Source of the DNA: Oscillospiraceae bacterium
GTDB taxonomy: Bacteria; Bacillota; Clostridia; Oscillospirales; Ruminococcaceae
Length of the DNA: 64,000 nt
Direction of reading: 5' to 3'
Assembly (NCBI GenBank): GCA_009776305.1
Contig: WRLY01000001.1
Location: 1 to 64,000, forward strand
Shown here: positions 16,040-25,371 of the stretch, piece after piece
How positions within the stretch are numbered: the stretch's first letter is position 1
Layout: each line of letters begins with the position of its first letter
The notes under the pieces: model-generated
Seen by the model: only the letters and a program-made list of their open reading frames with translations
Database searches by the model: none
Told to the model about the DNA's origin: nothing
Position numbers and translations under genes: made by a program

Positions 16040-17242
16040 TTATCTCTTTTTAAAAATCTCGTCCAAATCGCGGAAAGGGTCGTCTTCAAAGCTTTCGGAC
16101 AGGTTAGCGGTGATGAACTGGTCTAAGGATTTAAGCTTAGTGGTTTGAATTACATCATCTTCATCGTCAAGCTCCATAGTAAAATCTTTAGAGCCGCCGC
16201 GAGCCTCTGTTTCACCGTTACTATTACCGACAGCGTCTTCGCTTACGTTAAAGCAGGTGGCAATAATTGTAACTACCATTTCGTCTTTCAGACCCGGGCT
16301 GTAATCCGCACCGTAAATCACCTTTACGTCGGGGTGAGCCACTCCGGTAATCTTGTTCATAACCTCATCAACTTCATGCAGTAAGGTATCTTCCGACATA
16401 ACAACATTTACCAAAACCTTGCCCGCGTTTGCGATTGAGGTTTCCAAAAGCGGCGAATTGACAATCTTCTGAACTGCCTCGTCAACCTTATTATCGCCTG
16501 TGCCTATTCCAATCGCGATATGGGCGTCGCCCGCCTCTTCAAGGGTAGACTTCAGGTCGGCAAAGTCTATGTTCATCACGGCGGTGTTGTTCAAAAGCTC
16601 AGATATGCCGCTGACAACCTTATACAAAACGTCGTCCACCATAGCAAACGCCTGTCTGAAGTTCAGGGCACGTTCGTTTAACTTTAACAATCTTTGGTTG
16701 GGTATAATTACCAAGGCGTCAACGTATTTACGCATCTCGGCAATCCCTTTAAGCGCGAGGTTCATTTTATGCTCGCGTTCAAAGTCGAAAGGCTTTGTGA
16801 CAATTCCCACCGTGAGGATTCCCATATCCCTTGCTATATCAGCTATAACGGGAGCAGCTCCTGTACCGGTTCCGCCGCCCATTCCAGCCGAAATGAAAAC
16901 CATGGAAGAACCTTTCAGGACTTTTTCAATTTCTTCCCTGTCCTCACGCGCCGATTCCGCCGCGATTTCGGGGTCGCCACCCGCGCCGCGTCCTTTTGTG
17001 GTTTTTCTGCCTATTTGCAGACGGGTCATGAGATTTTTGTCCTTGGTACGCAAAGCGGGAACATCGGTATTTACCGCTATGTACTCAACCCCCGGCACGC
17101 CCTGTTTTGCCATGTGTTCCAAAGCGTTGCCACCGCCGCCGCCTATACCGAAAACCTTTATTTTTACGTCGTAAACCGAATTGGTGTCAAGCTCGTCACT
17201 TAATTCTTCCAAGAAACCTTCTTCATCATAGAAAATTGCCAT
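16040..17242 (-). CDS. ftsZ: Cell division protein FtsZ
   Basis: The tubulin-like GTPase of the division ring. About 400 residues, with the nucleotide loop GIGGGGGNALEHM near residue 32 and the tubulin signature GGGTGTGAAPVIA near residue 120, then the T7 region NIDFADLKSTL. The C-terminal peptide is DDPFRDLDEIFKKR, which departs from the usual (D/I)PxFLR-like tail used by FtsA/SepF. ATG 17242 is chosen, 5 nt after GGAGG; the upstream GTG overlaps that ribosome site. It has its own promoter and closes the dcw cluster, with no ftsA beside it. Confidence 0.97.
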   Translation of the reverse strand: MAIFYDEEGFLEELSDELDTNSVYDVKIKVFGIGGGGGNALEHMAKQGVPGVEYIAVNTDVPALRTKDKNLMTRLQIGRKTTKGRGAGGDPEIAAESAREDREEIEKVLKGSSMVFISAGMGGGTGTGAAPVIADIARDMGILTVGIVTKPFDFEREHKMNLALKGIAEMRKYVDALVIIPNQRLLKLNERALNFRQAFAMVDDVLYKVVSGISELLNNTAVMNIDFADLKSTLEEAGDAHIAIGIGTGDNKVDEAVQKIVNSPLLETSIANAGKVLVNVVMSEDTLLHEVDEVMNKITGVAHPDVKVIYGADYSPGLKDEMVVTIIATCFNVSEDAVGNSNGETEARGGSKDFTMELDDEDDVIQTTKLKSLDQFITANLSESFEDDPFRDLDEIFKKR

Positions 17243-17280
17243 TTTTACCTCCACAAGGTTTTTTCTGTATTCTCTAATTT

Positions 17281-17309
17281 ATTGTATCAGATTTTGAAAA
17301 GAAATTCAA
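17281..17309 (-). promoter_or_regulatory. ftsZ promoter
   Basis: TTGAAT (17304-17309), 17 bp, TACAAT (17281-17286) on the minus strand, 39 bp before the ftsZ start. Confidence 0.75.
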
Positions 17310-17390
17310 TAGTTTTTCATTAAAAAGTATTTATTTTGTGTTTTTATTAATTCGATACCCGATATATGCCTGTTTTTGTAGCGGTATGCC

Positions 17391-18362
17391 TTATTCAGAC
17401 GGAGTTTCGGGGTTCTGTTCCTGTCCGGGAACAAATGAAAGTTGCTCCGCCACTGCCGCAATTTCAGGTCTTTCTAAGGTTTCGGGCTTAAACACTACTT
17501 TCAACGGGTCAATCAAGCGAAGCGTCCCGTATTCGTTTTTGTCAATTTCTTTTTCTAAAAGCTCGGCAGAAGCCCGAAATTTCTGTTCAAGCTCGGTACT
17601 CGCCCCTATGTGGAGCTCGATTCTGTTCATATAATTCATGCTTATGTTGAGATAATCGCTTATATCTATATCCACGATACCTGTCAATCCGACATTTTCC
17701 GCCGTGTTCATAAGCTTGTAGACCAAATCGGTTTTCCTGTCCGAGATTGATTTTATACGAGCACCGATTACAGGCTCGTCCGCTTCGTAGCCGTAAATTA
17801 CCGTGTTTTCGGAATTCTTATCCGCAAGCCCCAAAATCCTGCCGTTTTTCGATATAATATAATAATTCCCCTCATGCTCAATATTTGCCATTTCTTCAGC
17901 ACCAACCACGTTGATGACAAGCTTTCCGGGTAAATTTTTCTTAATGTGAACGCTGTCTATGTAAACAAGGCTTTCGGCAATCCGCGCTTCACATTCGCCG
18001 GAGTTGAATCTAATCAGATTTACCCCCGGTTTTATATCTGCCGCCGCGATAATTTCCTCGTGAGTATAGATACTCTCGCCAACCGCCGTGACTTCCTCCA
18101 AATTAAAAAGCACCGTCGCCGACAAAACCGAAAAAACCACCGCCGATACAAGCAAAAACATCATGTAATAGATTGACATATTCTGTTTGCGCCGCTGTTT
18201 GTTTCGTGCGGAGCTTGAGGATTTTTGCGAATAGCTTGATTTTTGCGTATTATTGGCTTTTTTCGGTTTCGCCGCGGTTTTCTGCGCGGGTTTAGACCGC
18301 GGCGGAGCTTGGTTATATGAAGCTGACGTTTTTCTTTTTTTAGGTGTACTGAACTCCGGCAT
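17391..18362 (-). CDS. divIB: Cell division protein DivIB/FtsQ
   Basis: FtsQ/DivIB is a bitopic division protein that works with FtsL and DivIC. The product (about 323 residues) has a basic, Ser/Lys-rich cytoplasmic N-terminus (1-60), one membrane helix (about 65-88), a POTRA domain beginning VTAVGESIYTHEEI, and a beta domain, then a proline-rich end. I start it at ATG 18362 behind AAGGAGG; the longer frame covers that site. It lies between murA and ftsZ as in many Firmicutes. Confidence 0.92.
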   Translation of the reverse strand: MPEFSTPKKRKTSASYNQAPPRSKPAQKTAAKPKKANNTQKSSYSQKSSSSARNKQRRKQNMSIYYMMFLLVSAVVFSVLSATVLFNLEEVTAVGESIYTHEEIIAAADIKPGVNLIRFNSGECEARIAESLVYIDSVHIKKNLPGKLVINVVGAEEMANIEHEGNYYIISKNGRILGLADKNSENTVIYGYEADEPVIGARIKSISDRKTDLVYKLMNTAENVGLTGIVDIDISDYLNISMNYMNRIELHIGASTELEQKFRASAELLEKEIDKNEYGTLRLIDPLKVVFKPETLERPEIAAVAEQLSFVPGQEQNPETPSE

Positions 18363-18425
18363 TTTTACCTCCTTGCAAACAGTTTCAAGCATTTAAATCA
18401 GAAACAGATAATTTAAATGCGTCTT

Positions 18426-19754
18426 TTAATTGTTCATTATTTCCGCGCCTATTTTCCTTAAATTACCTACTAAATTATCATAACCCCTGTCAATGTGAGA
18501 AATTCCTGTGATTTTACTTGTACCTTCGGCGTAAAGGGCGGCTGTAACCAATGCCGCGCCGCCTCTAAGGTCAGTTGCTTCAAGTTCAGCGCCGGAAAGC
18601 TTTTCTACCCCCTCCACAACCGCCACGCGGTTGTCAACGCTGATTTTCGCTCCGAGGCGAGTTAGCTCCTGGGCGTGGCGGAATCTGTTGTCGAAAATCG
18701 TCTCAACAAAAACCGTAGTGCCTTTTAAGGTTGAGGCAAGCGCCATAAACATAGGCTGGGCGTCAGTCGGAAACCCCGGGTGAGCTGAAGTCCTGATTTT
18801 ATGCGGGGCGCGCAGGGATTTTGCCGCGTTTATATAAATCTTGCCCTCGCCCGAATGAGCGTAACTTCCATAGGTATAGATATTACAGCCTATTTGTTCT
18901 AAAACGGGAATCATCGCGCCGACATGGCTGTAATCGGCGTTTTTTAGTATAAGCTCGCCCCTTGTAATTGCCGCGCAACATAAATAGGTAGCCGCAACTA
19001 TTCTGTCGGGAATGACCCTGTGTTCAGCTCCGCCGAGTTTGGGAACGCCCTCTATTACAATTGTTCCTGTACCCGCGCCCGAAACCTTAGCCCCGCACTT
19101 ATTCAGAAAAGCCGCCAAATCGACTATTTCCGGCTCTCGTGCCGCATTGTTTATTTCGGTCATGCCTTTTGCCGTTGCCGCCGCTAAAATAATATTCTCG
19201 GTCGCGCCCACCGACGGTAGCGAAAGGGAAATACGGGCTCCGTAAATACCTTTAGGCGCACTGCAATTTAAGTAACCATGTTCTTCTTTTATATCTACGC
19301 CCATTTTTTTCAGAGCTAAAATATGCAAATCTATGGGGCGCGGACCAAGCTCGCACCCGCCGGGGAAGGAAAGTCTGCACTGCCGCGTTCTACCTAAGAT
19401 TGCGCCTAAAAAGACGATTGAGGAGCGCATCTCACGCATTAGCTCTGCCGGCACGTCGGTATTTAAAATCTGCTCGGAATTAACCGTTACCCTGTTCCCC
19501 TCTCTGCCGCATTTGCACCCGAGACAATTTAATATTCTGCACGCGGCGTCGGCGTCTGATAAATTCGGGCAATTATGTAAGACAGATTCTCCCTGACACA
19601 GCACCGTGCCGGACAGCAGGGGGAGAATACTGTTTTTTGCTCCCTGTACTTCAAGCTCCCCTTCAAGCTTTTTGCCGCCCCCGACCACAATCTTTCGGAC
19701 TCCCGTTAAAGCCGCCAATCCCAACACACCTTTCAAAATAGCATTATTTTCCAT
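18426..19754 (-). CDS. murA: UDP-N-acetylglucosamine 1-carboxyvinyltransferase
   Basis: MurA transfers enolpyruvate from PEP to UDP-GlcNAc, the first committed step of peptidoglycan synthesis, and is the fosfomycin target. The 442-residue product has the active-site loop FPGGCELGPRPIDLHI with the catalytic Cys (about residue 139) and the early Lys-Asn pair in GAKNSILPLL (about 40). The N-terminus is about 18-20 residues longer than usual and the ATG at 19754 lacks a good ribosome site; an internal GTG/ATT near residue 21 behind CGGGAG could be the real start. Confidence 0.95.
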   Translation of the reverse strand: MENNAILKGVLGLAALTGVRKIVVGGGKKLEGELEVQGAKNSILPLLSGTVLCQGESVLHNCPNLSDADAACRILNCLGCKCGREGNRVTVNSEQILNTDVPAELMREMRSSIVFLGAILGRTRQCRLSFPGGCELGPRPIDLHILALKKMGVDIKEEHGYLNCSAPKGIYGARISLSLPSVGATENIILAAATAKGMTEINNAAREPEIVDLAAFLNKCGAKVSGAGTGTIVIEGVPKLGGAEHRVIPDRIVAATYLCCAAITRGELILKNADYSHVGAMIPVLEQIGCNIYTYGSYAHSGEGKIYINAAKSLRAPHKIRTSAHPGFPTDAQPMFMALASTLKGTTVFVETIFDNRFRHAQELTRLGAKISVDNRVAVVEGVEKLSGAELEATDLRGGAALVTAALYAEGTSKITGISHIDRGYDNLVGNLRKIGAEIMNN

Positions 19755-19792
19755 ATTATGCTATTTGAAAGGGTTTTGACATTACCGCGCCA

Positions 19793-20911
19793 CTAAGCGT
19801 TTATTAAGTCCAAAATCTCGCCGAGAATCTTATCTGCCGCGTTTTCCGCCGACATTTCCTTTGCCTTGATTTCCATTTCGCGTAATTTTTGCGGGTTTTT
19901 GCACAATTTTGACGTTACTTCGACAAGTTTTTTCGGGCTCAGGTCTTTGTCGGTAATCATCACAGCCGCTCCGCTATTTTCCATAGCCAAGGCGTTGTAA
20001 TACTGATGATTTTCAGCCGCGCCCGCCCACGGAATCTGTACCGAAGCCCGTCCAGCCGCCTTTATTTCGGTCTGGCTCATTGCGCCCGAGCGAGAAATTA
20101 CCAAATCCGCCGCCGAAAGGCAGGTGTACATATTATTTATGTATTCTTTTATAACAGTACGCTCAGGGTCGGGCTTTATGCCGCTTTTTTCAAGCATTTT
20201 CTCAAATACGGCTTTCCCGTTGCGCCCGTAGGAATGAATGTGATTAATGCCGCCCGCTCTGTTTTCATATTCTAAAAGCGCCATTACCGCTTCGGTTATT
20301 TTATTCGAGCCGTTGCTCCCCCCTGATGATAATATCGTCAGCCCTTCGGGAAGTCCGAGCTTCTTTCTTGCGGTTTCCCGGTCTTCCATTTGCAGGTTAC
20401 TGCGTAAGGGGTTTCCCGTAACCACGCATTTTTCAGGGTACGGAATACGCTTCGCCGCATCAAGGTCGGCTACAAAAACCTTATCGACATATTTTGACAA
20501 TAACTTAATTGCAACGCCCGGAAAGGAATCACTGCCGTGGGTGGCGGTTTTTATTCCCATTTTGGCGGCGGTTTTAACCGCCGGTACAGAAATATACGCC
20601 CCCATGCCTATAACAATATCGGGTTTAAATTTTCTTATAATTTCTTTGGCTTTACCGTTCGCTCCAAGGTATAAATAAGCCGCTTTTGCGTTTCTTATAA
20701 GGTTTTTGGGGGTAATTTTACGCTGTAAGCCCGCCATTTTAACCGCCGCAAAGTCATAGCCCGCCTCTCTTACAAGCCGCGCCTCCATTCCCTCCGGCGT
20801 TCCTATAAAAAGGATTTGGCTTTCTTTAAAAACTTCCGTTATTCTGTCGGCAATTGCAAGTCCCGGATTTACATGCCCTGCCGAGCCGCCGGCGGCAATG
20901 ATTGCTCTCAT
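19793..20911 (-). CDS. murG: UDP-GlcNAc--lipid I N-acetylglucosaminyltransferase MurG
   Basis: MurG makes lipid II from lipid I at the inner face of the membrane. The 372-residue GT-B enzyme has the glycine-rich loops AAGGSAGHVNPGLA (residues 5-18) and SSGGSNGSNKI (about 192), and the donor site with SRSGAMSQTEIKAAGRASVQIP (shown in part, about 274-294). ATG follows AAGGAG. It lies between a STAS-domain gene and murA. Confidence 0.97.
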   Translation of the reverse strand: MRAIIAAGGSAGHVNPGLAIADRITEVFKESQILFIGTPEGMEARLVREAGYDFAAVKMAGLQRKITPKNLIRNAKAAYLYLGANGKAKEIIRKFKPDIVIGMGAYISVPAVKTAAKMGIKTATHGSDSFPGVAIKLLSKYVDKVFVADLDAAKRIPYPEKCVVTGNPLRSNLQMEDRETARKKLGLPEGLTILSSGGSNGSNKITEAVMALLEYENRAGGINHIHSYGRNGKAVFEKMLEKSGIKPDPERTVIKEYINNMYTCLSAADLVISRSGAMSQTEIKAAGRASVQIPWAGAAENHQYYNALAMENSGAAVMITDKDLSPKKLVEVTSKLCKNPQKLREMEIKAKEMSAENAADKILGEILDLINA

Positions 20912-20986
20912 GTGCTCTCCTTGCTTAATGTGGAAATGCTTATAATAATGTGATGTACCTTTTATATAAATTTACCCTGCTTGGGT

Positions 20987-21283
20987 TCAAAAAGTTATAA
21001 TCCTGCCTATTCCCGCCGTTCGTACCGCATTCTTTACAATGTTATTGGCGCTTCTTAACTCAAAAGTCCCGCGATTCCCTGAAGCCGCTTTCATTCCGGC
21101 TTGTAAAACAACGATTCCCGCGTCATCAATGGTTTCTACTTCTTTAAAATCAAGCACGATATTTTTATTGACTTTAAGCGCCCTGAAAATTTCGCTCTGT
21201 AGCTGAGTACTTACAGCTTGATTAACAACTCCCGAAACAAATAAAATAATCCTTTGCTTTTCCCTGCTTTCAGTAATTCTCAT
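20987..21283 (-). CDS. STAS-domain protein (anti-sigma factor antagonist-like)
   Basis: A 98-residue single STAS domain (INTERNAL strand IVLDFKEVETIDDAGIVVL). SpoIIAA-type proteins have a phosphorylated Ser in DSSG; here the position reads DDAG, so the usual kinase switch residue is absent. It stands between ftsW and murG without a kinase or sigma factor gene nearby, so a role in cell wall control rather than sporulation sigma control is possible but unproven. Confidence 0.85.
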   Translation of the reverse strand: MRITESREKQRIILFVSGVVNQAVSTQLQSEIFRALKVNKNIVLDFKEVETIDDAGIVVLQAGMKAASGNRGTFELRSANNIVKNAVRTAGIGRIITF

Positions 21284-21326
21284 TTTTTATTTTTCCTTAT
21301 TTTTTTACAATATTTTTTCGATACAG

Positions 21327-22706
21327 TTATTCTATCGCCGCTTTTCGTGAAATATTCAACACAACCCCGATTTCAGCAAGTTGCATGACTAACGCTGAAC
21401 CGCCGTAGCTGAAAAACGGTAGCGAAATTCCAGTGTTTGGCAAACTGTTTGTAACAACGCCGATATTTAAAAGCGCTTGGATTCCGAGATGTGATGTAAT
21501 CCCCACCGCAAGCATCATACCGAATTTATCTCTCGCCCGCACAGCTATATAAAACCCCCTGAAAACAAAGAGTACAAATAGCAGTATTACCAAAACCGCC
21601 CCCACAAAGCCAAGCTCCTCACATATTATTGAGAATATAAAGTCGTTGTGAGATTCAGGCAGGTAGGAGTATTTCTGTCTTGAGTTCCCGAGACCCAAGC
21701 CGAAAAAGCCCCCCGAGCCTATTGTTATAAGTGACTGATAGGTCTGAAAGGTGAACCCTCTTATGTCCGCCTCGGGGTTCTGCCAACCTATTATTCTTTC
21801 GGTAAAATAATCATAGCCGATAGCTTTCATAGCCATAAGCCCCAAAGCCCCTAATACCGCGAAAGATAGCACCATAACCACTATATGCGAAACCTTACAA
21901 TCTCCCACAAACATCATTATCAGCCCGATGGCGAAAATTATTATTGTTCCCGACAAGTGCCTCTGAGCAAACATAAGACCGCAAGCCGTAAGCAAAACAA
22001 CCATAAATGGCAGAAAACCGTGCTTAAATTCCTTAATCCGAGCGTGTTTCGTATGCGCCAAATAGGCGAAAATCACAATCAACGCAAACTTCAGAATTTC
22101 GGATGGCTGTATTGAAATACCGCCGAATTCAAGCCAGCGTCCCGCGCCCGCCTGTCCGGTACCCGCAAACGTCACCAAAAGCATCAGCGCCGCCAAAATA
22201 ATCACGCCTATTTTTATGATGTGCTTATTTAGCATAACGTGATAATCGGTCACCGACAAAATAAGCATAGCGACTAATCCCAAGCCGATAAACGCAAGCT
22301 GTCTGTAAACATAATAATAGCTGTCACCGAATCTTCTGAAAGAGGTGGCGTAGCTTGCCGAGAACATCATTACGATTCCGAACGCCATTAAAACTATAAC
22401 GATTGTGAAAAATGGATAATCGAACTTAGCAAGGCGTTCTCGTTGCTTTTTAACCTTCACGGGTTTTGCAGCTCTTGGTTTGACTGCCGCGGACTTTCTC
22501 ACAGCCGAACCTGCCACAGCAACGCCAACCCCGCCCGCGTTTGTAAAGTCCGGTGTGGGGCGTTGCGGAATTGACGGATTGACGCTGTAGCCTACCGGTT
22601 TCGCAGTTTTTGCGGGCGAAACCGGAGGCATCGAACGCGCCTTGGCTGAGGATGTTCCTCTTGGAGAGGACGTTCCTCTTTCATTTTTTCTCTTATCTTT
22701 TTGCAT
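21327..22706 (-). CDS. ftsW: Peptidoglycan glycosyltransferase FtsW (SEDS family)
   Basis: A SEDS polymerase for septal peptidoglycan. After a basic, Pro/Ser/Ala-rich cytoplasmic extension of about 95 residues come ten membrane helices. Conserved SEDS features include GAGRWLEFGGISIQPSEILK (about 195-215), the central PESHNDFIFSIICEELG (about 350), and the end motif LPFFSYGGSALVMQL (about 436). The ribosome site AAAGGGA precedes the ATG. The long N-terminal extension is unusual. Confidence 0.95.
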   Translation of the reverse strand: MQKDKRKNERGTSSPRGTSSAKARSMPPVSPAKTAKPVGYSVNPSIPQRPTPDFTNAGGVGVAVAGSAVRKSAAVKPRAAKPVKVKKQRERLAKFDYPFFTIVIVLMAFGIVMMFSASYATSFRRFGDSYYYVYRQLAFIGLGLVAMLILSVTDYHVMLNKHIIKIGVIILAALMLLVTFAGTGQAGAGRWLEFGGISIQPSEILKFALIVIFAYLAHTKHARIKEFKHGFLPFMVVLLTACGLMFAQRHLSGTIIIFAIGLIMMFVGDCKVSHIVVMVLSFAVLGALGLMAMKAIGYDYFTERIIGWQNPEADIRGFTFQTYQSLITIGSGGFFGLGLGNSRQKYSYLPESHNDFIFSIICEELGFVGAVLVILLFVLFVFRGFYIAVRARDKFGMMLAVGITSHLGIQALLNIGVVTNSLPNTGISLPFFSYGGSALVMQLAEIGVVLNISRKAAIE

Positions 22707-22746
22707 TATCTCAATCCCTTTTTATAGGATTTATCTTGCCGTGTTG

Positions 22747-23769
22747 TTACGCTATAAGGCTGTTGGTTAAATAAATAGCAAGCGCTCCCGCTACTGCCGC
22801 CAATATTGAAAACACCAATACAATTTTTACTTCTTTCCAGCCACGTAATTCAAAGCTATGATGAATCGGGGTCATTCTGAAAAGTCTTTTACCGTTGGTG
22901 GCTTTAAAATAAGCTACTTGTATAAGCACGGTCAAGGCTTCCCAAATATAAACCGCCGCCGCGATTAGCATAATAACCTCTGTTCCCGCGCCTATTCCTA
23001 GCGCACAGACAATTCCGCCTAAAAACATCGAACCGGTGTCGCCCATAAAAACCTTAGCGGGGTAAAAATTCCAAATCAGGAAACCCAAGCACCCGCCCGC
23101 GACTGCGACCGAAAGCACCGATAATTCGGAAAAGCCCAAAATTGAGCAAATAACCATAAACGCCGTGCAGTAAATCAGGGTTACACTGCCGCAAAGCCCG
23201 TCAATCCCGTCGGTAAAATTCACAGCGTTCACAAGGTAAAGTATAACCAACCCCATGATTACATAATAAAAATACCATAAGTCAAGCTGCCCCAAAAACG
23301 GAAACACTATAATTGTGGAGGTATCGCCCGAAATTACCCGCGCCGTAAAATAAGCGGCTATTATCATAATCTGAAAGATTATTTTCTGATTAGAGGTAAG
23401 CCCTTCGTTACGTTTTTTCCTGACCTTTATATAATCGTCCAAAAAGCCCACGAACGCAAAACTGATTGCCATAATCATACCTGAAACGCTATTGAAAAAA
23501 TTAACCGAGTGGGGCGGCTCAAAGTTTAAAAGCCCTTTCCCCCATAACAGCAACAGCCCCGCTCCGAACGCTGTTACAGACCCCGCTATAAACATAATTC
23601 CACCCATGGTCGGCGTGCCTTGTTTGGTTTCCTTGTGCCAGCGGGGACCTATTTCAAGAATTGTCTGTCCGTATTTAAGGCGGCGCAGGACGGGAATAAT
23701 GAAAAATCCCAACATAGCGGTCACAATCAGCGAAATTGCCGCAACGGCAATGTTTGTAGTTAAATCCAT
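22747..23769 (-). CDS. mraY: Phospho-N-acetylmuramoyl-pentapeptide transferase
   Basis: MraY makes lipid I in the membrane. About 340 residues and ten membrane helices, with GFLDDYIKVRKKRNEGL (Asp-Asp magnesium site), NFTDGIDGL, FMGDTGSMFLGG and PIHHSFELRGWKE. I start it at ATG 23769 behind GATGAGG; the longer frame adds an 11-residue segment lacking a ribosome site. It lies between murE and ftsW; murF, murD and murC are not in this cluster. Confidence 0.97.
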   Translation of the reverse strand: MDLTTNIAVAAISLIVTAMLGFFIIPVLRRLKYGQTILEIGPRWHKETKQGTPTMGGIMFIAGSVTAFGAGLLLLWGKGLLNFEPPHSVNFFNSVSGMIMAISFAFVGFLDDYIKVRKKRNEGLTSNQKIIFQIMIIAAYFTARVISGDTSTIIVFPFLGQLDLWYFYYVIMGLVILYLVNAVNFTDGIDGLCGSVTLIYCTAFMVICSILGFSELSVLSVAVAGGCLGFLIWNFYPAKVFMGDTGSMFLGGIVCALGIGAGTEVIMLIAAAVYIWEALTVLIQVAYFKATNGKRLFRMTPIHHSFELRGWKEVKIVLVFSILAAVAGALAIYLTNSLIA

Positions 23770-23851
23770 GTTTACCTCATCGGGCGGACGCCGCCCCCGC
23801 AATCGCGATTTTATCGCTTATAACCCAAAGCAGATAACGCAATCCCGTTTC

Positions 23852-25324
23852 TTACTGACCTTGTTTCAGTGTTTCGATTGCTTTTAATGTTATTTCTCTC
23901 TCGTCAAAAGGAATATGTTGGTCGCCAATCACCTGATAGCTCTCGTGACCTTTTCCACAGAGTACTATAATATCGCCTTTTCCGGCTGTTTTTACAGCCG
24001 CCGTAATGGCATCCTCACGTTCCGTAAAGGTCTCGTAAGGCGTATTTTTTATTCCCTTGCAAACATCTTTTATAATCGTCACAGGCTCTTCAAAGCGAGG
24101 GTTATCCGAAGTTACGAAGATATAGTCGGAATATTTATCCGCCGCCGCTCCCATAAGGGGGCGCTTTTTCACATCGCGCTCACCGGGCGCACCGAAAACG
24201 CAGATTACCCGCTCGCGCAGGCGGATTCCGTCCTTTTTAGGGGCAAAGTCCTGCACTTCCGACAAAAACTTCACTAACGCGTCGGGCGTATGTGCGTAAT
24301 CGCATATAACCGTAAATTCACCATCGTATATAACCTCGCACCGCCCCTTTACCCCTTTAAAGTCGCAAAGCGCCTCGACAGCGTCGTCAATTTTTATTCC
24401 AAGCAAGGTGCAGGCGCTGACGGCAGCTATGGAATTCGCTACATTGTACAGCCCCGGAAGCGACAGCTTTACAGGGAAAGATTTTTCTTCTTTCATAGAA
24501 GACAGCCAGTAGGAAACACCCGCGCTTCCTGATTTTATATTAACCGCGTAATTATCCGCAAAGTCCTTGGCTGAATAGGTCATAAGCGGCATTTTCCGCT
24601 TTGATTCAATATATTTGATTAGCTTTTTGCCGTATTTATCATCAATGCAGACCGCCGCGCTTTTAGCCATATCAAACAGGGAGCGTTTGGAAAGAAAATA
24701 CTTCTCCATAGTCTTGTGCCAGTCCAAATGGTCTTGCGTAAGGTTAGTAAAAACCGCGCAATCGAATATTTCATCAGCGAAACGGTCTTGCGAAAGCGCC
24801 TGGGAAGAAGCCTCAACCACACAGTATTTCGCGCCGTTATCAACGGTTTCTCTGAAAAGCCTATATAGCTCCATCTGGCGAGGTACGGTCAGCTTGGCTT
24901 CATAAATTTTTCCCGCCGTATCATAGCAGACTGTCCCGATTGAACCGCATTTATGTCCCTGTTTTTCAATTATATGCTTAATCAGTGCAATTACGGTGCT
25001 TTTGCCGTTAGTGCCTGTAGCGGCGACAATTTTCAGTTTTTCGGTAGGATTTCCGTAAAACGCCGAGGCAAGCGTGGCATAATATTTTCGGGAATTCGGA
25101 ACGGTTATTTGATTTTGAAGTTTTAAATCAGTTTCGGTAACCACCGCCGCCGCGCCTTTTTCAAGCATTTCCCGAGCCAATTTATGTCCGTCGAAGTTCT
25201 CACCCTTGATACAGACGAAAACGTCCCCCGACTTAAACTCATGTGAATTATCGGTAACACCGCTTATTTCCGCGTCGGCAATTCCCGCCGCCTGCGCTTC
25301 CCGACTGATTTCATAAAGTTTCAA
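23852..25324 (-). CDS. murE: UDP-MurNAc-tripeptide synthetase MurE (meso-DAP type)
   Basis: MurE adds the third peptide residue to UDP-MurNAc-L-Ala-D-Glu. The 490-residue ligase has the P-loop ATGTNGKSTVIALI (about 103-116), the TxxSQAL region VEASSQALSQDR, and the DNPRFEEP motif (about 407) that marks meso-diaminopimelate enzymes. The start codon is TTG behind GGGGTGG. This supports DAP-type peptidoglycan in the host. Confidence 0.96.
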   Translation of the reverse strand: MKLYEISREAQAAGIADAEISGVTDNSHEFKSGDVFVCIKGENFDGHKLAREMLEKGAAAVVTETDLKLQNQITVPNSRKYYATLASAFYGNPTEKLKIVAATGTNGKSTVIALIKHIIEKQGHKCGSIGTVCYDTAGKIYEAKLTVPRQMELYRLFRETVDNGAKYCVVEASSQALSQDRFADEIFDCAVFTNLTQDHLDWHKTMEKYFLSKRSLFDMAKSAAVCIDDKYGKKLIKYIESKRKMPLMTYSAKDFADNYAVNIKSGSAGVSYWLSSMKEEKSFPVKLSLPGLYNVANSIAAVSACTLLGIKIDDAVEALCDFKGVKGRCEVIYDGEFTVICDYAHTPDALVKFLSEVQDFAPKKDGIRLRERVICVFGAPGERDVKKRPLMGAAADKYSDYIFVTSDNPRFEEPVTIIKDVCKGIKNTPYETFTEREDAITAAVKTAGKGDIIVLCGKGHESYQVIGDQHIPFDEREITLKAIETLKQGQ

Positions 25325-25371
25325 AATCCCACCCCAAAATCCGTCCGCGAAACGGACTCAATAATTACTGA

